NCBI GenBank assembly: GCA_030267965.1
Contig: BRYA01000160.1
Span: forward strand, 1-10,013
Direction: 5' to 3'
DNA length: 10,013 nt
Source of the DNA: Triparma columacea
Lineage: Eukaryota > Sar > Bolidophyceae > Parmales > Triparmaceae
Position 1 is the stretch's first letter, and each line of letters begins with the position of its first letter. A model generated the notes under the pieces. It saw nothing but the letters and a program-made list of their open reading frames with translations. It made no database searches and was not told the origin of the DNA. Shown here piece by piece: positions 1 to 8,600 of the stretch. Both the position numbers and the translations under genes were made by a program.

Positions 1-120
1 CTTTACACCCTTTACACCCTTTACACCCTTTACACCCTTTACACCCTTTACACTCTTTACACCCTTTACACCCTTCACACCCTTTACACCCTTCACACCC
101 TTCACACCCTTCACACCCTT
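1..120. repeat. Tandem array of 9-bp units (CCCTTTACA)
   Basis: The stretch is made of head-to-tail 9-bp units CCCTTTACA, with the variant CCCTTCACA becoming frequent towards 120 and one CTCTTTACA. The + strand has no G at all, so the minus strand is (GGGTGTAAA)n, with three-G runs every nine bases pointing towards the left edge. That is the strand orientation expected of a left chromosome end, but the unit is not the TTAGGG or TTTAGGG repeat known from most algae. It could be a subtelomeric or an internal satellite. Confidence 0.95.
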
Positions 121-298
121 TACACACCTTTTACCCTTTACACACCTTTTACCCTTTACACACCTTTTACCCTTTACACACCTTTTACCCTTTACACACC
201 TTTTACTCTTTACACACACTTTACTCTTTACACACACTTTACTCTTTACACACACTTTACTCTTTACACACACTTTACTCTTTACACACACTTTACTA
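121..298. repeat. Two successive 18-bp tandem repeat families
   Basis: From about 121 to 205 the unit is TTTACACACCTTTTACCC (18 bp), repeated about five times. From about 206 to 298 it changes to TTTACACACACTTTACTC (18 bp), repeated about five times. Both look like dimers of the 9-bp unit that diverged and were then amplified again, so the array records successive rounds of expansion. There is no G on the + strand. The copies inside each block are nearly identical, which suggests recent amplification. Confidence 0.93.
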
Positions 299-330
299 CC
301 AGATCAAAAAGTAACGGTTATCGTATCCTT
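299..330. other. Short unique island inside the satellite array
   Basis: About 30 bases of unique sequence (AGATCAAAAAGTAACGGTTA and following) separate two repeat blocks. It carries five G residues, whereas the flanking several hundred bases carry almost none. No gene or known element is recognised in it. Confidence 0.7.
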
Positions 331-490
331 TCACCCTTCACACACTTTACACCCTTCACAACCCTTTACACCCTTCACACACTTTACACCCTTTACACCC
401 TTCACACCCTTTACACACTTCACACTCTTTACACACTTCACACACTTTACACCCTTCACAACCCTTTACACCCTTCACACACTTTACCTT
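331..490. repeat. Mixed 9-bp satellite with a 100-bp higher-order period
   Basis: The array resumes with mixed units (CTTTACACC, CTTCACACA, CTTCACAAC). A block of about 52 bp beginning CTTCACACACTTTACACCC at 336 recurs at 436, exactly 100 bp later, so the 9-bp units are organised in a longer repeat. The block ends near 490, where the periodicity decays. There is no G on the + strand. Confidence 0.85.
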
Positions 491-1010
491 CACATTCACT
501 TTACTCTTACACACACCCTACCTTTACACATACCATTCCATCTTATATCCTCCTCTTTTCTACTCTCATTCCCTAACTCCTCCCACTCCTCTCCACAACT
601 ACACTCACCCTCCTTAATTCATCTTTATACACATCTACTACACTTACACACATCATTCCACCTTATATCCTCCTCTCTTCTACTCTCTCTCTCCTTAACT
701 TCTCTCACTCCTCTCTAAAACTACACTCACCCTTCTTTAACTCATCTTCATACACATCTACTACACTTACACACATCATTTCACCTTATGCCTCCTCTCT
801 TATACTCTCTCACCTTAACTCCTCTCTCTTCTCTTCACAACTACACTCACCCTTCTTTAATTCATCTTCATAAAAATCTACTACACTCACACACATCATT
901 CCACCTTATACCCTCCTCTCTTCTACTCTCACTCCTTAACTCCTCTCACTTCTTCACAACTACACTCACACTTCTTTTCTTCATTCCCATACACATCGAC
1001 TACACTTCCA
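491..1010. repeat. Degenerate tandem repeat of about 120 bp, four copies
   Basis: The landmark CATCATTCCACCTTATAT and close variants recurs near 531, 651, 774 and 894, giving a period of 120-123 bp. Each unit also contains CCTCCTCT.TTCTACTCTC, an ACTACACTCACCC motif and a CATACACATCTACTACAC motif. The last copy decays after about 960. The + strand remains almost free of G. An open frame at 788-1075 is a by-product of this low-complexity sequence: its translation is only Ser, Leu, His, Thr and Pro runs. Confidence 0.8.
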
Positions 1011-1390
1011 TTATACTCACAAACCACCATTCTCACCCTTTTCTTTTTCTCTCTCCTCTTCACCAACCACACTAACCCTCCTGTTTTCACCCCCATACAC
1101 ATCCATTACACTTCCATTATACTCACAAACCAATATAACACTTCCACAATTCTTTAAAACTCCATACATTTAATAACACTTCCAAAACACTAACAAACCA
1201 CTATAACACTGCCACAACCCTCCAAAATTTTATACACATCTACTAAACATCCTCAATACTCACAAACACTTTCACACTCCCATCATACTTCTACTACACT
1301 TTCACAATATTCACAAACCACGATAACACTGCCTTTAGTTCTCAACATATACCTAAAGCACTAACACAATATTCTCAAAAATAACAAATC
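1011..1390. other. G-poor, A/C/T-rich spacer, no gene seen
   Basis: The sequence continues the C/T/A bias with only scattered G. It holds a few weak internal repeats: ACACTTCCATTATACTCACAA occurs near 1000 and again near 1108, and related CACAAACCA.TATAACACT motifs follow near 1128, 1194 and 1312. I see no open frame with protein-like composition, no RNA gene and no clear regulatory site. Confidence 0.6.
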
Positions 1391-1671
1391 AAATCAATTT
1401 CTCCTACAAATGTTGCTGCTCTATTAGTCACTCCCTATCCTCATCTTCCATCTGCAAAACACTGCTTACTTTTGCCTTTTCACCTCCTACCCCTACCATA
1501 TCTCCACCATCAGTGCCTCCAACACTTGCTCTCCTAATACTTGCCCTCAAATTACCTGCTAGACCACTCTCAGCATCAGCATCAACACTTGCCCTCCTTA
1601 CACTCTCTCTACTTCCAGCAGTTGTCTTTTATTTCAGTAGGTTTTTATATGACTATCTTCAAGCAAAGTTC
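1391..1671 (-). other. 3' flank / 3' UTR of the minus-strand gene
   Basis: This stretch lies directly downstream of the TAG stop of the large minus-strand gene. Base composition becomes balanced here, unlike the G-poor region to its left. It contains an AATAAA on the minus strand about 40 bases beyond the stop, so the transcript probably ends between about 1590 and 1625. Plus-strand open frames of 61-78 codons cross the region but overlap the stop and tail of the gene and show no protein-like features. Confidence 0.5.
1628..1633 (-). terminator. Putative polyadenylation signal AATAAA
   Basis: The minus strand reads GAAATAAAAG here, 39-44 bases past the stop codon at 1672-1674. A canonical AATAAA at this spacing fits a short 3' UTR. 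Many protists do not depend on this hexamer, so the role is inferred. Confidence 0.5.
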
Positions 1672-4600
1672 CTACATTTTCCAAAAATCTTGCTGTAAAA
1701 CAGGCTTCGGGTCTTCCTTTTGTTCTTCTTTTTGCTTTTCTTCTTCCTTCTTCTTTTCTTTATCATTTGCCATCTGAAAGATTGCCATAACTGGATCAAA
1801 AATTTCTCCCTCCTCTTTCTCCTGTGTTGCTTCAAGTCTTTTCTTTTCTTCTTCTACCTTCTCCTTTTCAGCCAATTGTTCCTCGAGCCTTTTCTTTGCC
1901 ATTATTACAGCGCTGTCCCTCTTGCTGTTCTTCTTCTTTTCCTTTTCAGCCAGTTCCTTTATCATTTGTGCCTCTAGCCTTTTCTTTGCCATTTCGACAG
2001 CCTTGTTGAATTTCACACCATGTTTGGGTTCATCAGTATTTGATGTTTTTGTTAAACTTGCTGGTCTTGAAGATTTTGTCCAATCTTTTCTGGAAGATTT
2101 TGTCCAATCTTTTCTAGTGTTAGGCGGAGCATCTGGAGCTGGTGCTATTGATCTTGAAGATTTTGTCCAATCTTTTCTAGTGTTAGGCGGAGCATCTGGA
2201 ACTGGTGCTGCAATAGATGCTTGCCTTGATATACCACCATCCTCGTTAGAGGCTAATCGTGCCTCCATTTCTTCCTTCAAGACACTTTCCCAATTTCCAC
2301 TTGATACTCTGGGTATCCCATTATCTACGATAGGAAGGATCTTTTTTAATGAGTGCCTGTTGCAGTGCTGCACATTAGTAGAATCATGGAAACCGAGTGT
2401 TGCATATGGAATTTTGGGTGACTTCTCATTTTGGGTGACTGCTGCAACGCTTATTGTCTCAGGGGTTTTCACCCACTCACTCACTTGGAGTTCTTCAAGG
2501 TAGAAGAGAGTATAAAAGCAAGCAAGCATTCCCATCATTACAGGGTATACTATCCTCAATAAGGAATCATTTGAATGGGGAAAGGATGCTATCAATACAA
2601 TAACCGACATAATTGTAGAGAAGAAGGTTGCCATTGCTTCTGAAATGAGGAAAAAGCTGTAGTTTGTGAAGCCCTTGTTCATGAGTTTAATACATGGAGA
2701 AAAATATTGAGGCTTCTTGTAGATTAGGAAGTGAAGAAAAGCAAGATTGACTACTAACTGGCTCAAAGCTTGGGCCATGGTGCCAGGGAGTAGAGTAGAA
2801 AACACAATTATCGCCTTTTTTGCCAAATGTAAAGCGTCATACCAGAGATGGTCGTCCTTGTAGCCCCAGCAGAAGAAATACAGTGAAGAAGAATTGCTGA
2901 CATCACTGTTGAGGTCGACATTTTTTCCTTGAAGAGCCTTGAAAATGAAGATAGGGTAGCCAATTCCAACAAAAATAGTGATTGCTACGCCATGGGCCAG
3001 CATGACTAGATACTCTGGTGAAGTAAGCTCGCAGCTTTTTGAGGGATCTGCTGAAAGTACTCTATTCCCCTCCACATCCTCATAGCAGTCAAAGGTTGAA
3101 CAGGCAAGCCTCAAAGCAGGAGTATACCAGATAGTAGTGAGGACAACAAGAGATGATGCTATTTTCAGACGTGCTGTTGTCTTCTGTTGCTTTCTGTGTA
3201 ACCATAATAAAATAGAAAATATGGTGAGAGGTACATAAAGGGTGGTATAAAAGTGGTGCTGAAAGTTCCAGGCGATGCCAGTTGCTGTAGAGAGACAGTA
3301 GGAGTCCTCTAAAGGCAACTGGAAGGGGAGAACTCTCCTCGTAAGCAGAGGCCAGCTCTTAGGGCTGAGGTCTATCAGGGTGGCAGCCTCGCAGTTTTGG
3401 AAGAATGTTGTGAGGGTCTTGATGCTGTGTATGTAAGTGTGACTCTGTGAAACGTGGACAATAAGTAGGGCAACTCCAAGCAAAGAGATGATAAAGTAGC
3501 ACAGAACCATTATGTTGTGATTTGTATTGCACATGTGACACTTGCTCTGATCAAGGTACTCATTCTGATTACAGACACGCGCCCCACCTTCCTGGCATGT
3601 CTGTCCTGAGCTGGAGCTGGAAACCTCTCCACTTGGACATTTGGGGCATGTTGTGGCGCCTTCAGTGACCAGGGGAGCGCTGTCGTTTTCACAGGGCAGG
3701 CATGAGTCCGAGCTGTTAGCTGCCAAAGTGCTTGAAAATGTTCTGAAGAAGCATGATGTGCAAGTGTCCTCGCTTGTTGCGGCTATTATGGAACTGTACT
3801 TGCCAGCAGTGCAATTTTGGCAATTCGTTGATTTTGCCTGCACAGTATACTTTCCTGCTTCGCAAGCATGGCACGCAAGCACATTAAAAGCAGCCACGGT
3901 TGAGCTGGCCTTCCCAATAGGGCACTCAAGACAGGCAGAGCTGCTAGATGCCCCCTCTACGGAGCTGTAACTTCCAGCCTCACAGGCTTCACAAACAGTA
4001 TCATTGGTCGCCCGAGTGACATTGCTGAATCTACCTGCTGTGCACGCTCCACAATTTGATTGTCCAGAAGTGGAGCTGAAGTTTCCAGAAGGACAGTCTG
4101 GACAAGATGCTGAAGCAGGGGGTGAATATGTCCCTGCTTCACAGTTTGTGCAGGCATCTTGGTGTGATGCTCCTGGATTAGGGTTGAACTTCCCAGAGGA
4201 GCAAGGCTTGCACTCTGTGGCACCGTGACTCTCTGAGTACTTGCCTGCTTCACAATCAACACAAGAATCCTTGTCCGTAGCAGTTGTGTGAAGACTGTAC
4301 GTTCCTTTTGTGCAATCTGAGCATAAAGAGGCACCAGAATGTTCAGAATACTTTCCAGCAGGACAGTCTTGGCAAGAAGACGTTGCTCCTTCCGATGCGA
4401 TGAACTTTCCCCTCTCACAGGAAGTACAAGTCAGACCTCCTTGAGTACTGTAACTTCCTTGGGGACACAACTCGCATGAAGAGTTTGAGACTCCAAGTGT
4501 TGGGTTGTGGGAACCAGATTCACAGAGGAAGAAGCAACTGTAGGAGAAGTAGAACCCTCCAACAGTTGTTCCCGATCCCGATTTAAAAATGTCCAAGGGA

Positions 4601-5630
4601 AACCCTATCGCTGGTACATTGGAGGAGTAGGGAGAAGGGCACGTATTGTGGATGGTGAAGGTTGCGGCATAGTTGTAAATATCATCACCTCTTCCTGAGT
4701 CTGCTGTGTTTCCAATGAAGGTTGAACCGTGGACATTCACAGTAGTTCCACTACCACTAACTTCAATTGCTCCACCTCCAAAACTACTACCTGTAGCTCT
4801 ATTGTTGGAGAAGACTAAGAGCACCAAGTCAACTGTGGCACCACTGTAAATGTAAACCCCTCCACCAGAACTAGAATATCCCTTGTCGAAGGTGAGAGCT
4901 TTGAGTACAAGTGCAGCACTCCCAGTTCCTTGCACAGTCATCCCCTTTCTTGCGTTCTCTCCATCCAACACACAGCTTGCGTTGTCCTCCACACACTTGA
5001 CCTCTCCATTCAAGTTATATGTCCACAGCATAATATCATACGTCCCCTCTGCACAAGTCCCCCCTGAGCATTTATACAACCCAACAGCAAGAATCGTAGT
5101 ATCACCATTCGCCATGATGGAGTTGCCAGTGTTATCCACCCATAGAGTATTAGCATAATTACTGACCATGTTGAATAGCCCGTCCATATCAACCACATTA
5201 TGTACTGTGAGCTGACAATTAATACCATCAAACCCAGTGTTGCAAGAAGAACAGGTGCAGGAGCCAGTAGTCCCACCAATGTCCCCCCCATTGATGCAGT
5301 AGAAGTTGCCGTCAGACCCATCGTCAGTAGAGGTTGATGTGGCTTGACAAGGATCAGGAGAGCAATCATCAGGAGGTGATCCACTATAGCCTGTAGGGCA
5401 GGTAACACAGTTTGGACCACCGAAGCCAGTGTTGCAGGAAGTGCACGTGCAAGATGAGCCATACACACTCCACCCGCCTCCAACATCTCCACCATTAATG
5501 CAGTAGAAGTTCCCATCCGACCCATCATCAGATGGTGAGGTGGTGGCAACACAGGGAGTAAAACAATCTGTGAAGGAGTATTTATTGCCCCCTACGGTGC
5601 CGATGCGGGCATAAGTGTCCAAAGCGGACC
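1672..5630 (-). CDS. Exon 8: EGF-like, beta-helix 2, Cys-rich repeats, 7 TM, coiled-coil tail
   Basis: This terminal exon has 1319 codons plus TAG, from acceptor TTTCTCAG|GG. The TTG at 5622 is not a start: splicing gives NTPIQGSALDTYARIG, which aligns with NVPAIGFPLDIFKSG in the second domain copy. Layout: two EGF-like repeats (5407-5502, 5215-5298; YCINGG, CTC.SCNTGF.G.NC); beta-helix domain 2 (about 4560-5202); about 16 Cys modules of the ephrin-receptor/GCC2-GCC3 type (3590-4476; CxxCxxGKYSxxxGAxxC); about seven hydrophobic spans (3451-3513, 3198-3256, 3098-3170, 2936-3018, 2722-2830, 2580-2668, 2490-2560), of which the 2722-2830 stretch could hold two helices; then a cytosolic tail with KDWTKSSR repeats and a Lys/Glu coiled coil (MAKKRLEAQ, MAKKRLEEQLAEKEK). 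N-glycosylation sequons are frequent in the Cys region. A surface receptor or channel-like protein is inferred. Confidence 0.9.
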
Positions 5631-8600
5631 CTGAGAAAGCAGAGAGGTAGGAATAGGAATTGGTGCAGCGGTAACGTAAAGTGAGTTGTGGGGTTAGGAT
5701 TGGTTCTTCAGACTACACAATCCTCATTCTTGTCTTACCTTGGATTGGAGTGTTGGAGGAGTAGGGAGAAGGGCACGTATTGTGGATGGTGATGGTTGCG
5801 GCATAGTTGTAAATATCATCACCCTTTCCTAAGTCTGCTGTATTTCCATTGAAGCTTGTTCCGTAGATATTAACAGTAGTATAAATACCATCAACATAAA
5901 TTGCTCCACCTCCTTTAGTACCTTCTGCTCTATTGTTGGAGAAGACTAAGAGCTCCAAGTCCACTATGGCACCACTTATAATGTAAACCCCTCCACCGTA
6001 AGTACTAGCATGCCCCTTGTCGAAGGTGAGAGCTCGGAGAATAAGTGTAGCACTCCCAGTTCCCTCCACCCACATCACTTGTCTTTGATTCTCTCCATCC
6101 AACACACAGCTTGCGTTGTCCTCCACACACTTGACCTCTCCATTCAAGTCATCAGTCCACAGTATGATCCAATTATCTGCACAAGTCCCCTCTGAGCATT
6201 TAAACGACCCAACAGCTAGAATCACAGTGTCACCATTCGCCATGATGGAGTTGCCAGTGTTGTCAGCTGTGTAATGATTACTATTACTGACCGTGTTGAA
6301 CAGCCCATTCATATCGACCACGTTCACCTCAGCCAATGATCTCCCTCCGACTAGGATTCCTGTACCCTCCCCACCTTGGTTCGTCTTCTCCCCCTTGAGG
6401 GTCCTCATTGCCGTCCTGCTCACCTTCCCCGCCCCGAAGGACTGAGCGACGGCGCCTTGCATCACAATGCAGTTGAGCATAACGATGTTGAACGTGCGGA
6501 TGAAGTTGCTACTCAGCCTGAGCCTGTACGAGAAGGCCTTCGGCATGAGGTTGATGACGTAGAAGGCAGCCGTCGCGAAGAGGTCGAGGGCCGTGAAGAA
6601 CAAGACGAGACCGTCTGACCATGTGAGAGGTGCAGGGGGCTCAGGTGCAGGTTGCGCAGTAGGATCATAGACGACGAGGGCGTAGGGGTTCTGCGAGGCG
6701 GGGAAGGGCAAGGAGGCTGCGATTGCGGAGAGAAGCGAGACGTTGCATTAGCTACAGTTGCTGCATAAGTTACAGTTGCTGCATAACACCTCGATGTCCC
6801 CTCCTTAACCGTAGCTCCCCCCTCCTCTTACCTTGAACCGTCACAAATGCTTTAGTCGTAGCAGCCACAAGCTTCTCAACAACCCTACTCGCGTGCAAAG
6901 AGGAAGCTTCGATGTTGTCACCCTGGAGCCAGCGCATCATGCTTGGAAGAGCCAAAGGAAGGGCGTCCTCTTGCAAAGGGGCGTCCTCAACTCCAAGAGG
7001 AGCAGAGTCTAGGTTGGTCGGGACCGAGGCAACTATTTTGGGGTCATTAGCCACCTCGATGTCAACGTCGGTCTCCTCCACATCGGAGCTGCTGTCCTCT
7101 CCTAACCCTCCATGATGTGCTCCACAGGATCGACCGAGACTGGGTCGATGGAGGACTTGGGTGGCCATGACTTTGACAGAAGTAGTTTGCCCGGTGTTGT
7201 TGAGGACGCCTGTCCTCCTCTCCTCGAGGTCACAGAGGCATTTGTTTCGAGAGTTGTTGTCGTTCATCACTTGAGAATCGGGAAAATGTTTGTCACACAC
7301 ATTGCGGAGGCGAGTGTTGACGGGGATGGGAAATGTCTCATCAACAACGGGGGGATAAAAGGCTGATGGTGGTCGGAGAAGGAATTGGGGGAGGGGGGGG
7401 GTCGAGGGGGGTCAAAGGGGTTAGTTGATGAAAGGAAGGGTTAATGAGAACATGCAAAGATACAAGCTGTTGCCGCCCTCCTCCTCGTCGTCTGCCGTCT
7501 GGTCCAACAGGTCCTCCAGACTGGCCTCCCCGCAGGAGAACCTCCAAGTCCGCCTCTCCCCCTCTCCCCCTCCCCCTCCCCCTCCCCCTCCCCCTCCCCT
7601 CTTCTCACCTTCCAAAACCTTCACAGCCTCGTCACCTACGAAATTATCCGCCTTGCACGCATCTACGTCGACGGCAGGCTCCTCCACATCAGAGCTAACG
7701 TCCTCTACAAACCCTCCGGAGTGGGGCAGGCGGGGGAGGCCGTGACTGACTTGATAAGGATCTGACGCGGCCATGTTTTTAACAGCAGCGTCCTCAAATT
7801 CGAAGTAGTTGCTCCTTTTGATCCTATCCGCTACGCCACCGTCGATAAGACCCATTGGTCGTTTCGAAATAGGGGGCATGATGACTGCTGCCTCGCACTT
7901 GGTCACGTTGAGCTTTGAAAGTAGCCCGTCGCGGGTCGTGCATTTAGCGGGCCGCAGAGTAGCCGGTAGCCTGGCGGTTCTAATAGCATCCTCCTTCAAG
8001 AGAGGAACGCCTACGGAAGCGTCGAAAATGCTCAAGTTGAATATTTCAATTCCAGCTTGAGGTTGAAGGCCGGAATTTTCTGCCTCATTTTCTGAGGCTG
8101 TGCAGGGTGCGACCAAAAAAATGAGAATTAGAAACACCACCCCAAAATGTTCCCTATTGACCAACGAACGACCAAAATGCCTGCCTATTACTCGGCCTCT
8201 CGACGCGTACTCACCTCGTCCGTCCCCTCGACCAACCCATTCCTTCAACACTAAGTTGACAATTTCTCGCCTCACACTCCGTTTTGAAGCAACGAAGGCG
8301 CCTATTTCGGCGTTATCTACTCTACATGAGCAGGAGAGTTTATTGGTAGATGAAACGGTACAAAGCTCCTCAACTTCCGAAGCTTTCATTAATTCATGCT
8401 TCATCTTCAGCTGTTGTTGCCCAAACTTTGCACTGCTATCGTCGAGAAGTATTGCACCTCCTTCTAAGGGATCGTCCTTCCCGATGTTGTTAACAAGCTC
8501 GTAGGGCTTACACTGTACCTTGCATGCCGTCAGTGCCCTCGATTCCTTGTCATTCTTCTCTTGATCTGTGGGGAGAAAAGCAAGGAGCGAAGCAAATCAC

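Noticed and set aside
1..120. Canonical telomere
   Set aside because: No TTAGGG, TTTAGGG or complementary run is present; the unit GGGTGTAAA is different, so only telomere-like or subtelomeric is defensible.
1..490. CRISPR array
   Set aside because: The repeats are contiguous with no unique spacers, and the locus is eukaryotic.
788..1075. Plus-strand open frame of 95 codons in the repeat region
   Set aside because: It is made of Ser/Leu/His/Thr/Pro runs that follow from G-free tandem repeats; this is low-complexity chance, not a gene.
1922..2503. Plus-strand open frame of 193 codons
   Set aside because: It is fully antisense to the repeat-bearing tail and last membrane span of exon 8. Its repeated VQSFLVLGG segments are the mirror of the KDWTKSSR repeats, and it has no independent support.
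5620..5622. TTG at 5622 as the start of a separate gene of 1316 codons
   Set aside because: TTG is not a usual eukaryotic start, it lies 9 bases behind a strong acceptor, and the spliced sequence aligns with the second domain copy.
4615..6327. Bacterial polymorphic outer-membrane autotransporter
   Set aside because: The repeats look similar, but the gene has spliceosomal introns, EGF-like and GCC2/GCC3-like modules, and no C-terminal beta-barrel.
6418..6426. Donor-like GGGAAG|GTGAGC inside exon 7
   Set aside because: It would be phase 0, unlike all other introns; no pyrimidine-rich acceptor follows before the conserved beta-helix, and the frame stays open.
6682..6700. Alternative acceptor CGCCTCGCAG ending at 6691
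   Set aside because: It would give a phase-0 junction with the phase-1 donor at 6831 and break the frame; the acceptor ending at 6717 keeps it.
6709..6711. TTG at 6711 as the start of a separate gene of 332 codons
   Set aside because: It lies 6 bases behind an in-phase acceptor, and the frame's apparent end at 5713 is inside an intron with a clear donor at 5738.
6770..7366. Plus-strand open frames at 6912-7115 and 7112-7366
   Set aside because: They are antisense to exon 6, whose repeated acidic module and splice sites support the minus strand.
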